Assembly: GCF_014639315.1 (NCBI RefSeq)
Contig: NZ_BMFY01000012.1
Location: 59,724-123,723, forward strand
Source of the DNA: Sediminivirga luteola
GTDB lineage: Bacteria; Actinomycetota; Actinomycetes; Actinomycetales; Brevibacteriaceae
DNA: 64,000 nucleotides
Reading direction: 5' to 3'
A program made the translations under genes and the position numbers. Position 1 is the first letter of the stretch, and each line of letters starts with the position of its first letter. Below are positions 43,238 through 52,025 of the stretch, in pieces. The notes below the pieces were generated by a model, which was given only the letters and a program-made list of their open reading frames with translations, ran no database searches and was not told where the DNA came from.

Positions 43238-43555
43238 TCAGCCGGGCAGGCCGACGATGCCGCGGTACTTCACGACGGCGCTGTGATACGCCGCGATGAG
43301 TGCCCGCTGCGAGGAGCCGTGATAGCGCTGGGTAATCTGCTCCGTAAGGCGACCTTCCTCTGCGATGCTCGCTCCGACGAACAGGTCCCTGACGAAGGAG
43401 TTCGTCAGGGCCAACGTCGCCGTGCACTCGGCATCCAGAATGCGGTGGGTGTCGTTGTCGATCACGAAGGCGATGTAGAACAGACCGTACTGCGTGGTGA
43501 TGGCGTTGTTCGACGGTGCCTTCGCCTCGCCGGTGACGAAGATCGATGACGACAT
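43238..43555 (-). CDS. DUF3870-family protein
   Basis: 105 residues with the family core: IFVTGEAKAPSNNAIT, DAECTATLALTNSFVRDLFVG and RYHGSSQRALIAAYHSAVVKY. Soluble, no signal peptide; a single Cys in the AECTATL strand is a possible functional residue. Role unknown. Gene order APC permease, hydrolase, DUF3870, DUF819 suggests participation in peptide or amino-acid uptake metabolism. 199 bases separate it from DUF819, including a GCCCG/CGGGC hairpin without a T-run. Confidence 0.82.
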   Translation of the reverse strand: MSSSIFVTGEAKAPSNNAITTQYGLFYIAFVIDNDTHRILDAECTATLALTNSFVRDLFVGASIAEEGRLTEQITQRYHGSSQRALIAAYHSAVVKYRGIVGLPG

Positions 43556-43643
43556 GGCACGATGTTACGCAGCTCACCCCGGCCGCTCAACAGCCGGGCG
43601 GCCAAAAGGCCCCGGAGCCGGCTGCCTGCCACACGGCGCGCCG

Positions 43644-45140
43644 TCACTCATCGCGCGATCGCGTCTCCACCTCCACGGCGCAGATGAGCCCGAAAGGGTC
43701 CGTTTTCGCAGTGACCGTCCGAGTGCCGGCCGGGCCGGTCACCGTCCAGCGGGCCTGGCTGGCAGAGAGGAACTCCACCTCGAAAGGGGCGTCCGCTGCC
43801 TCACCGGTCCGCTGCCGCGCGCGGGCGTGGAGTTCGCGTCGCTCGGCCCGGCTCATGTCCAGATCCATATTGGCGCTGAAGATCGCGTCGGCGCCCGCAT
43901 CTGACCAGCTCCGGATGAGCGTTTCCAGCTGGTGCATCCGCTCCCTGACCTCGGCAGGCACGGGGTGCGGGTGGAGCGGACGGGCCGCCTTGGGCGCCAC
44001 CGGCGTCGTGCCCGGCGAGGCAGCCGGGTTCGTGGCGGACCACGCCGCCGTGATCCGGCCGAGGGCCTCCCGGGCGGGGGCCGCTGCGTCGAAGTAGGTG
44101 GTGTTCCCCATCACGATCACCCCCGTTCCCGACGCCGGGTGCCATCGCATATGCGAGCCGAATCCGGGATAGCCGCCAGAGTGGTAGAGGATGTCCCCGA
44201 GCACGGGTTCGTGCCGATGGTGGAGGCCGTAGCCGTAGCTTTCCACCGCGACGGCCTCTGGCCGCTGCTCCAGCCGGTAGAACCGCTGAGCCTGCTGCAT
44301 GTCCCGGAATATCCTCGCCCAGCCTTCCTCCGCAGCGGGCAGGGCGCTCATCAGCACCGTCATCCAGCGCGCGATGTCGGCGACGGTGCTCAGCAATCCG
44401 CCAATGGGGCTGAAGGCTCCCGGCGGCTGCCACGGCTCGGGGACCCGCATCCCGTCCAGGCCCCGGCGGAATCCCGGCATCAGCCTGTCCGCCGGCAGCG
44501 CCCGGTAGTCGAGTCCCGACTCGGAGAGCCCGAACCGGGCAAGGATCTCCTGGTGTACGAGGTCGCGGAACGTCCTGCCGGTCACTTTCTCCGCCAGGGC
44601 GCCGAGCAGCGCGTACGCCAGATTGGAGTACTCGTAGGCCGTCCCGGCCCCCGCATTCGTGACGAGGTCCCGGTCCAGCAGCACCGCGAACTCCTGCCGG
44701 CCTAGGCTCTCGAGGCGGTCCGCCCAGGGGTCGTCGGTCGGCAGTCCGGTGGCCATCGTCAATGCGTCCCTGACGGTGATCGCACGCAGTTCCCGGCGGG
44801 CCATCGCGGGGATGACCGGCTGGAGATAGCTCCGCAAGGTGCGGTCCAGATCCAGCGGTTCCAGTGACCGCACCAGGCCGTCCCTGAGCCCGAGCACGAG
44901 CGCCGCCGTGAAGGACTTCGTCATGGAGGCGACTCGGTAGATGTGCCCGGAACCGCCACCGGCACAGCTCAGCCCGCCGCCAGCGACGAGGCCGTATGCC
45001 ATCGTCACGCCTCGTTCCCGTTCCTCCCGCACCCGGGCGTCCAGGTACTTCGCCGCGAGGCGGACGGCCTCGCCGAGTTGTTCACCGCGCCCCGGTGCCG
45101 GGTCCGGGCGGCCCGCATCCGTCATCCCCTCAGCCTTCAT
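43644..45140 (-). CDS. Serine hydrolase, beta-lactamase/D-peptidase family
   Basis: 498 residues if started at ATG 45140, which overlaps the permease stop; ATG 45125 is an equally good start. Catalytic Ser72-x-x-Lys75 in ASMTKSF and Tyr171-Ser-Asn173 in YEYSNLAYAL place it in the class C beta-lactamase/DD-peptidase fold. HSGGYPGFGSHMRWH replaces the KTG box. No signal peptide, so it is probably cytoplasmic and acts on imported peptides, esters or amides. Paralogous to the gene at 62851. It clusters with an APC permease and murein-peptide genes. Confidence 0.9.
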   Translation of the reverse strand: MKAEGMTDAGRPDPAPGRGEQLGEAVRLAAKYLDARVREERERGVTMAYGLVAGGGLSCAGGGSGHIYRVASMTKSFTAALVLGLRDGLVRSLEPLDLDRTLRSYLQPVIPAMARRELRAITVRDALTMATGLPTDDPWADRLESLGRQEFAVLLDRDLVTNAGAGTAYEYSNLAYALLGALAEKVTGRTFRDLVHQEILARFGLSESGLDYRALPADRLMPGFRRGLDGMRVPEPWQPPGAFSPIGGLLSTVADIARWMTVLMSALPAAEEGWARIFRDMQQAQRFYRLEQRPEAVAVESYGYGLHHRHEPVLGDILYHSGGYPGFGSHMRWHPASGTGVIVMGNTTYFDAAAPAREALGRITAAWSATNPAASPGTTPVAPKAARPLHPHPVPAEVRERMHQLETLIRSWSDAGADAIFSANMDLDMSRAERRELHARARQRTGEAADAPFEVEFLSASQARWTVTGPAGTRTVTAKTDPFGLICAVEVETRSRDE

Positions 45141-46554
45141 GGCCCCCGCGCCGGTCAGCGCCCGCTGCCGTCGAGCCGGTCAGGGACTGCAGAGCCTCCG
45201 CATCCGGCTTCCGGGCGCCGCCCAGGTAGAGCACGAAGCCCAGGGCCAGCCATGCGAGCAGGATGATGTACTCCGCGGGCCACACCAGTGATGAACCCGT
45301 TCCGGGGAGCAGGGCGAGCACGATGACGAACAGCGCCCCGGCGGCGCCGATCCCGGGCAGCGCATTCTCCCACCAGGGCGTCGCTCCACGGACCTGCGGG
45401 TACCGGCGCGGGGCGCGATAGTAAGCCAGGGTCACGGCAATCCACACCACGCCGAGATAGATGCCCCCGGTATCGAGGAACCACGTAACCGCGCCCGGGC
45501 CCAGCCAACCGAGCGCGAGGGTGATGACGGTGACGAACACCAGTGCGATGTGCGGCGTGCCTCGCCGGGGATGCACCGCCGCCAGCGCCGAGGGCAGGAG
45601 ACCGGCGCGGCCCATCGCCACCATGACGCGCGAGCATGCCACGAACAGACCTAGGAAGCTGGTCAGCAAGCCCAGCACGGCGATCAGATAGGCCACCGCG
45701 CCCAGCGCGGGGAACCCTGCGGCACGGAACGCATCGACGGTCCCGAGATCCATCGCGGCCACCTCCTGCCACGGCAGGACCCATGCCGTCGCCAGCAGGA
45801 CCAGGAGGTAGAAGCCGCCGGCGAGGAGCACCGTCAGTACCACCAGGCGGCCTGTCTTGGCCGGCGCGATGCGGGCGTCCTCCGCCAGCACGGCGACGAG
45901 CCCGAAACCGGCCAGGAAGGTCATTCCCGGGATCACGAACCGCATAGTGTCGGCGAACGGCGCGGCCTCGGGGCCGAAGGCGGGGATCAGGTTACCGGGC
46001 GAGCCCGCGCTGAAACCTGTCACGGCGAGCGCCAGCCCGCCGGCGATGATGGCCAGGAACATCAGGAGTTGCACCTGCGCGCCGATCTTCACGCTGAACC
46101 AGTTCAGGGTGAAGTACACCAGCGTGAGCACCACGCCAACGGCGAGCACCGGAAGGTACACCGTCTCGTCGTTGATCGTGTACAGCGGGATGGTGTTCAT
46201 CCACGGGAAGAAGTTCCCCAGCAGGTAGCCGAAGGCGGTCACGTAGAAGGCCAGGGAGGAGACATAGGCGCCGAGGAGCATCCATCCCGTCAGGAAGCTC
46301 GCGCCGCGTCCCAGCGTGGCGTAGGCGAACACGACCTCGCCGCCGGCGCGCGGGAACACGGCGGTGAACCGGGAGTAGGCAGAGGCGATGCACGCCGCGA
46401 GCGCCACACCGATGGCAAGCCCGATCAGGACGCCGCCGGCTCCGTACAGATCGAAGAACGCGGAGTTGGTGTAGATCCAGCTCGCCCCCACGACACCCGC
46501 GACGCCGAAGGCCAGCAGCTGCCATGTTCCCAGGGTCTGTTTCAGGTCGGTCAT
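45130..46554 (-). CDS. APC-superfamily amino-acid permease
   Basis: 474 residues from ATG 46554 (GGGAGGGA upstream) with 12 hydrophobic spans. The first span has the APC signature FGVAGVVGASWIYTNSAFF; the rest includes PRAGGEVVFAYATLGRGASF and VACSRVMVAMGRAGLLP. Likely amino-acid or amine importer. First gene of a leftward run with the serine hydrolase and possibly the DUF3870-to-NlpC genes. Confidence 0.92.
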   Translation of the reverse strand: MTDLKQTLGTWQLLAFGVAGVVGASWIYTNSAFFDLYGAGGVLIGLAIGVALAACIASAYSRFTAVFPRAGGEVVFAYATLGRGASFLTGWMLLGAYVSSLAFYVTAFGYLLGNFFPWMNTIPLYTINDETVYLPVLAVGVVLTLVYFTLNWFSVKIGAQVQLLMFLAIIAGGLALAVTGFSAGSPGNLIPAFGPEAAPFADTMRFVIPGMTFLAGFGLVAVLAEDARIAPAKTGRLVVLTVLLAGGFYLLVLLATAWVLPWQEVAAMDLGTVDAFRAAGFPALGAVAYLIAVLGLLTSFLGLFVACSRVMVAMGRAGLLPSALAAVHPRRGTPHIALVFVTVITLALGWLGPGAVTWFLDTGGIYLGVVWIAVTLAYYRAPRRYPQVRGATPWWENALPGIGAAGALFVIVLALLPGTGSSLVWPAEYIILLAWLALGFVLYLGGARKPDAEALQSLTGSTAAGADRRGGHEG

Positions 46555-46591
46555 GGTTCCGTCCCTCCCGGAATACTCTTTTGGTTCGGAA

Positions 46592-46620
46592 AACATACCA
46601 TATGCCGTGATCCGCGTCAC
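46592..46620 (-). promoter_or_regulatory. Putative promoter of permease operon
   Basis: On the minus strand GTGACG (46620-46615) and TATGTT (46597-46592) form a -35/-10 pair with 17 bases between. The nested CATATGGTATG near the -10 is partly palindromic. The next 390 bases (46621-47011) show no gene or repeat. Confidence 0.45.
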
Positions 46621-47011
46621 GGGGGCGCCCTCACCAGGGCCGCCCGTACCGGAGGGATCCCCCGGGAGACAACACCACCTGCCGGTCCTGCTGCTCGCCT
46701 GGAACAAAGAGCCCTGTTCTAACCGGCGCCCCCACGCCGTAGGACACTCTCGCACGCCCTTGCAGCGTCATGCCCGCAGTCGGGTCAGTTCCGGGGGTGA
46801 CCCCGCCCGGCCGCGCCGCTTGCGGACGAGGTCAGAACACCCGCGGCCGAAGCCCCGCGGCACTCGTGCCACCGCACCCGGCGATCCCTACCCGGATGGG
46901 CATGCCGCTTGCGCTGAGACGGCCGCACGGGCCACCACCATCAAGCCTCCTCGGGGAGTCGCAGATGTCGCCGTGCGACGCATGCCCTGGTGCTCCGGGG
47001 TGCACGTCTCC

Positions 47012-47017
47012 TATAGT
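47012..47017 (+). promoter_or_regulatory. Putative -10 box of rib operon
   Basis: TATAGT matches TATAAT at five positions and lies 9 bases before the P1 stem of the FMN riboswitch, so transcription would start at its edge. No good -35 is seen 17 bases upstream. Confidence 0.55.
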
Positions 47018-47025
47018 GAAAGGCA

Positions 47026-47146
47026 CATGTTCCGGGGACGGTGAGATTCCGTGCCGGCGGTATAGTCCGCGACCCGTCTGCAGCGCAGGCGGTGGACTCG
47101 GTGAGATTCCGAGACCGACAGTGAAAGCCTGGATGGGAGGAACATG
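47026..47146 (+). promoter_or_regulatory. FMN riboswitch (RFN element)
   Basis: The P1 helix is CATGTTCC (47026-47033) with GGAACATG (47139-47146). Inside are the conserved RFN blocks GGTGAGATTCCGTGCCGGCG, AGTCCGCGACCCG, GGTGAGATTCCG and CCGACAGTGAAAG...GGATGGGAGGAA. It senses FMN and controls the ribE-ribBA-ribH operon. Confidence 0.97.
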
Positions 47147-47210
47147 GCGCACGAGCGCACCCGTGTAGGCGTGCCCGCGCGTCCGTAGGCGCCCCTGCCG
47201 GGCGCCCGCT

Positions 47211-47243
47211 GTCTCCTCTCTCCCGGCGAGCTAAGGAGGAGAC
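47211..47243 (+). promoter_or_regulatory. RBS-sequestering hairpin of the riboswitch
   Basis: GTCTCCT (47211-47217) is the exact complement of AGGAGAC (47237-47243), which contains the ribE ribosome binding site just before the GTG start. No U-run terminator is visible, so translational control is the likelier output. Confidence 0.65.
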
Positions 47244-48140
47244 GTGTTCACAGGCATCATCGCCGAGCTGGGTTCGGTCGTTCGGATCGAGGACCTCGGC
47301 GGCAGCGCCCGCATCACGGTGCGCGCCGGCGCTATCCTGGAGGATCTTCCCGGCGGCGGCTCCCTCGCGGTCAACGGCGTCTGCCTCACCGCGGTTCCCG
47401 CCGGCGTCCCGCTGGATGACAGGGCTTCCGTGCACCCCCGCGACGGCGAGCACCTCTTCACCGCCGATGTGATGGGCGAGACCCTCACCCGCACCACTCT
47501 CGGCCGGCTCGCCCCCGGCCATCGGGTCAACCTGGAACGCTGCCTTCCGGCGCACGGACGCCTCGACGGGCACATCGTCCAGGGCCACGTCGACGGCATC
47601 GGCCGGATCGCCGAAGTCGAGGAGTACGGCAGCTGGCGGCGCGTCCGGGTGGAGATCCCGGAGGACCTGGCGCCGCTCATGGTGGAGAAAGGCTCCATCG
47701 CCCTGCAGGGAGTCTCCCTGACCCTGACCGCCGTCAGCCCGCCGCACGCCTCCCCCGCCTGGGTGGAGGTCGGGCTCATCCCCGCGACGCTCGCGGCCAC
47801 GACCTTCGGCGAAGCCGGTCCCGGCGAGGAGGTCAACGTCGAGGCCGATGTGCTCGCCAAGCACGCCCAGCGGCTCTTCCTCTTCCACACCGCAACCGGA
47901 GGCCCCGGTCTCGCCCCGGCAGCGCCACGGCCCGCAGCCACGCCGCCCGCAGGTGGCGATGAGATTCCCGGCGGCCACGCCTCCTCTCGCGACATCTCAG
48001 CCACCAGCACCGATGTGCCGCGCGTCGTACCCGGTACGGAGCCACCCGGCGATCACGTCCCCGCCGGGGACGTCTCGCTCGCCACCGGGGACGGGTTACG
48101 CGCCGATGCGTCCGCCGGAACCGGGGAGGTGCGGGCATGA
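47244..48140 (+). CDS. ribE: Riboflavin synthase alpha chain
   Basis: 298 residues from GTG 47244. Two tandem lumazine-binding domains: MFTGIIAELGSV, SLAVNGVCLTA and FTADVMGETLTRTTLG in the first; LDGHIVQGHVDG, GSIALQGVSLTLT and GLIPATLAATTFG in the second. They end near residue 212 (HAQRLFLFH). The last ~85 residues are an Ala/Pro/Gly/Asp-rich, predicted disordered tail that normal riboflavin synthases (about 200-215 residues) lack. First gene of the riboswitch-controlled operon; overlaps ribBA in ATGA. Confidence 0.95.
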   Translation: MFTGIIAELGSVVRIEDLGGSARITVRAGAILEDLPGGGSLAVNGVCLTAVPAGVPLDDRASVHPRDGEHLFTADVMGETLTRTTLGRLAPGHRVNLERCLPAHGRLDGHIVQGHVDGIGRIAEVEEYGSWRRVRVEIPEDLAPLMVEKGSIALQGVSLTLTAVSPPHASPAWVEVGLIPATLAATTFGEAGPGEEVNVEADVLAKHAQRLFLFHTATGGPGLAPAAPRPAATPPAGGDEIPGGHASSRDISATSTDVPRVVPGTEPPGDHVPAGDVSLATGDGLRADASAGTGEVRA

Positions 48141-49531
48141 GCTTCAGCACCGTGCACCAGGCGGTAGCCCAGATCGCCCGCGGCGGGCTCGTCGTGGTCG
48201 TCGACGACGAGGACCGCGAGAACGAGGGCGACCTGATCATGGCCGCGCAGACCGCCACCGCCGAGTCGCTCGGCTTCATGATCCGCTACTCCTCCGGGGT
48301 CGTCTGCGCGCCGCTGCCCCGGAACCACGCCGAGCGCCTCGAGCTGCCGCCCATGGTCGCCCAGAACCAGGATCCGCGCGGAACGGCGTACACGCTCAGC
48401 TGCGATGCCCGCGAGGGCGTCTCCACCGGCATCAGCGCCGCCGACCGGGCCCGCACCGTGAACCTCCTGGCCGATCCCCTCACCACCGCCGATGACCTGG
48501 TCCGGCCCGGTCACATCTTCCCCCTGATCGCCCGTGACGGCGGCGTCCTGGAACGGCCCGGCCACACCGAGGCCGCCGTGGACCTGGCCCGGCTGGCGGG
48601 CCTGCAACCGGCCGGAGTCATCGCCGAACTCGTCCACGACGACGGATCGATGATGCGGCTGCCGGCCCTGGAGGAATTCGCCGCCGAGCACGACCTGCCG
48701 CTCATCAGCATCGAGCAGCTCGCCGGCCATTTGCAGACCATCGCCGACACGGCGAGCAGCACCACACCGGGAACCGATGCGTCCCCGCCGCCGGTCCACC
48801 TCGACTCCGGCGGTGCGGACACCATCGCACCAGCGCCTCGCCCGGCGACGACAGCCGCCTCCGACGGTGCCATGCGGCCAGGCGCAGAACCGACCCTGGC
48901 ACCTGCAACGGCATCGGCTGCGGACCCGGATGCCTCGCTGCCAGCCCTGCCACCGACGGTGAGCCTGCCGACCGCCCACGGCGATTTCCACGCCCGCGCC
49001 TGGCGCATCGGCGCGCACGAGTACCTGAGCCTGAGCCGAGAGGCACGCGACGCCGCCGCCGACGCCCTTCCCCTGGTCCGCGTGCACTCCGAGTGCCTGA
49101 CCGGCGACGTCTTCGGCTCGTACCGGTGTGACTGCGGCGAGCAGCTGCACGAGGCGCTCGCCCGCATCGCCGGCGAGGGCGGCACCCTCATCTACATGGC
49201 CGCCCACGAGGGACGGGGCATCGGCCTGGTGAACAAGCTCGCGGCATACCGCCTGCAGGAGGAGGGTTACGACACGGTGGATGCGAATCTCCGCCTGGGT
49301 CTGCCCGAGGACTCCCGCAGCTACGAGGCCGCCGCGGTCATCCTGCGCACGCTCGGGCAGACCCGCATCCGGCTGCTGAGCAACAATCCCGCCAAGGAAC
49401 GGGCGCTGCGCGGCCTGGGCATCGAGGTGGCCGCGACGGAACAGCTGGAGGTCCCCGCGCGCCCGGACAACGCCCGGTACCTGACCACCAAACGGGACAG
49501 GATGCACCACCAACTCAGCGGCCTGGCATAA
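48137..49531 (+). CDS. ribBA: Bifunctional DHBP synthase / GTP cyclohydrolase II
   Basis: 464 residues. N-terminal RibB domain (about 1-200) with DDEDRENEGDLIMAAQ and YSSGVVCAPL; C-terminal RibA domain (about 285-464) with zinc ligands in VHSECLTGDVFGSYRCDCG and GRGIGLVNKLAAYRLQ. Between them lies an unusually long ~75-residue Ala/Pro/Thr-rich linker. Produces both riboflavin precursors. No ribD (deaminase/reductase) is present in this operon, so that step must be encoded elsewhere. Confidence 0.96.
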   Translation: MSFSTVHQAVAQIARGGLVVVVDDEDRENEGDLIMAAQTATAESLGFMIRYSSGVVCAPLPRNHAERLELPPMVAQNQDPRGTAYTLSCDAREGVSTGISAADRARTVNLLADPLTTADDLVRPGHIFPLIARDGGVLERPGHTEAAVDLARLAGLQPAGVIAELVHDDGSMMRLPALEEFAAEHDLPLISIEQLAGHLQTIADTASSTTPGTDASPPPVHLDSGGADTIAPAPRPATTAASDGAMRPGAEPTLAPATASAADPDASLPALPPTVSLPTAHGDFHARAWRIGAHEYLSLSREARDAAADALPLVRVHSECLTGDVFGSYRCDCGEQLHEALARIAGEGGTLIYMAAHEGRGIGLVNKLAAYRLQEEGYDTVDANLRLGLPEDSRSYEAAAVILRTLGQTRIRLLSNNPAKERALRGLGIEVAATEQLEVPARPDNARYLTTKRDRMHHQLSGLA

Positions 49532-49580
49532 GGCCGCCCGCACACATTGACGCACCCACGCACCCTGGCGCCGGCGGTGA

Positions 49581-50147
<567 letters not shown>

Positions 50148-50381
50148 GCGGCAGAGTTCCGCGCTCCCTTTCGGCAGGCGGAGCGACCGGCCGCTCTGTT
50201 CACCCGTTCCAGGAGCGATGCGCTGATTCCTGGTGAGTTCAACGCCCCGCGGTCCGGTGGCTCGCAGCGGCACTGCCAAGGTTGCCGGTATCGAAGGGGC
50301 TGGTGACGGGCACCGCGCAGGGCGGCGGTTGCCGCCACCCCGCACCGCATCGGGCGGTCCGGCACTGGGATAATCGGCCCC

Positions 50382-51689
50382 GTGCCCGTCCGTCGCAACG
50401 CCCCTTTCCTGCTGGTCCTCGCCGCGCTCGTCCTGCTCGCCCTGAATCTGCGTGCGCCTTTCGTCGCGCTGGCTCCCGTCATGCAGGACATCCAGGCGGG
50501 CCTGGGCGTGAGCGCGGCGACCGCCGGACTGCTCACCAGCATCCCGGTGCTGTGCTTCGCGGTGCTCACGCCGTTCTCGTCGGCGCTGATCGGGCGCACC
50601 GGCCCCGAACGCGCGGTCGCCGGGACCATCTGCGGCGTCCTGCTCGGCACCATCCTGCGGTCCCTCGGCGGACCCGAGACCGCGTTCGCCGGCACGGTCA
50701 TGATGGGCGCCGCCATCGCGATCGGCAACATCGTCGTCCCGATCATCGTGCACCGGGACATCCCCCGGGAGCGCATCGGGCTGGTGATGGGCGTGTACGT
50801 CGCGGCGATGAACATCGGCACCATGACGGTCACGATCGGCATGGCTCCGCTGGCGGAACTGCTGGGCTGGCGCCTGGCGCTGAGCGCCTGGGCGGTCATG
50901 GCGGTGCTCGCCGCGATCGTCTGGACGCCCGCCTTCGGCTGGGGCGGGCCCGGCCGCCGGCCCGCGAACGCCGATGCCGATGCCGATGCCGATGCCGATG
51001 CCGATGCCGATGCCGATGCCGACCATAGCCCGGCGAGTCCCGCGCCCGCAGACGGACTGGCAGAGCCTGCCGACGACGCCGGGGCCGGGCCGCCCCGGAT
51101 TGAGGACCGCACCACCCGTCCTTTCCGTCCGGCCTGGAGGAGCCTGACCGGATGGCTGCTGGCCATCGCCTTCAGTGCCCAGTCCTTCTCCTACTACGCC
51201 TTCTCCGCCTGGCTGCCCTCGATCCTGAGCGACACCGCCGGGATGGGGACCGTACAGGCAGGATCGGCGGCGTCGATCTTCCAGGGCGTGGCCATCGCCG
51301 GCGCCATCGGCACACCGCTGCTGATGCGGCTGCTGGGCGCGACCGGTGCCGCTGCCTTCATGTCCGCCTGCTGGCTCTCGGTGCCGCTGGGCCTGCTGTT
51401 CCTGCCGCAGCTGTGGTGGCTCTGGCTGTCCCTGGGCGGGGTTGCGCAGGCGGGGATCTTCACGGTGCTGCTGACCGTGATCGCGCAGATCTCGCGCAGC
51501 GCCGCTCAGGCCGCCAGCCTTTCCGTGCTCATGCATGCCGTCGGCTACGCCGTCGCCGCCTTCGGTCCCCCGGTGCTCGGCGGCGTGCACAGCGCGGCCG
51601 GCGACTGGGTGGCACCGCTCGGCCTGGAACTGGGGCTGCTCGCGATCATGACCGTTTGCCTGATCGGCGCCACGCTGCGCAACCGCTGA
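50382..51689 (+). CDS. MFS transporter (CynX/NimT type) with Asp-Ala repeat
   Basis: 435 residues from GTG 50382, twelve membrane segments in two halves. LNLRAPFVALAPVMQDIQ in the first span is characteristic of the CynX/NimT (cyanate, nitroimidazole) group of MFS exporters. The central cytoplasmic loop (about residues 190-245) contains nine Ala-Asp dipeptides coded by the GCCGAT array, then Pro/Ala/Glu-rich residues. Function may be drug or anion export. Confidence 0.88.
   Translation: MPVRRNAPFLLVLAALVLLALNLRAPFVALAPVMQDIQAGLGVSAATAGLLTSIPVLCFAVLTPFSSALIGRTGPERAVAGTICGVLLGTILRSLGGPETAFAGTVMMGAAIAIGNIVVPIIVHRDIPRERIGLVMGVYVAAMNIGTMTVTIGMAPLAELLGWRLALSAWAVMAVLAAIVWTPAFGWGGPGRRPANADADADADADADADADADHSPASPAPADGLAEPADDAGAGPPRIEDRTTRPFRPAWRSLTGWLLAIAFSAQSFSYYAFSAWLPSILSDTAGMGTVQAGSAASIFQGVAIAGAIGTPLLMRLLGATGAAAFMSACWLSVPLGLLFLPQLWWLWLSLGGVAQAGIFTVLLTVIAQISRSAAQAASLSVLMHAVGYAVAAFGPPVLGGVHSAAGDWVAPLGLELGLLAIMTVCLIGATLRNR
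50970..51023 (+). repeat. Hexanucleotide tandem repeat GCCGAT
   Basis: Eight perfect GCCGAT units and a final GCCGAC, in frame within the MFS gene, coding (Ala-Asp)9. Slippage would change copy number without shifting the frame. Confidence 0.95.
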
Positions 51690-52025
51690 GCGGAGCCGGC
51701 ACCGACCTCAAATCCACGACGGCTCACAAATCCACCCGCACACCCACCGATCACGCGTGGAGTTTCGAACCAGACGCGGGTTTCCACACAGCCGCAGGCG
51801 GATGCGGCCTTACATCGTCAGCGCGCCCGTAGGTCGTCACTTCCCAGGCATGGGCAGCGACGATATACGGGCGCAGTGACGACGTAACTGCGGGTGGACC
51901 ACATTCCGGGTTGTGCACTCACGCGGCGTGAGCGCACCTCACACAGGCGATGAGTGTCGAAATCAGGCGTGGGCTTCCACCAAGGAACAGGGCAGGTCGT
52001 CTCGGCACGGAACGACCGGTCTGCT
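51690..52025. other. Convergent intergenic region with palindromes
   Basis: 336 bases between two gene ends. TAGGTCGTCACT (51830-51841) pairs with AGTGACGACGTA (51875-51886) with one mismatch, and GCGCCCGTA (51823-51831) with TACGGGCGC (51866-51874), so the arms occur in permuted order. A 25-base near-perfect palindrome centred on CTCACGC-G-GCGTGAG covers 51913-51937; its ATTCCGGGTTGTGCAC lead-in resembles the dispersed repeat. One of these may terminate transcription. Confidence 0.6.
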
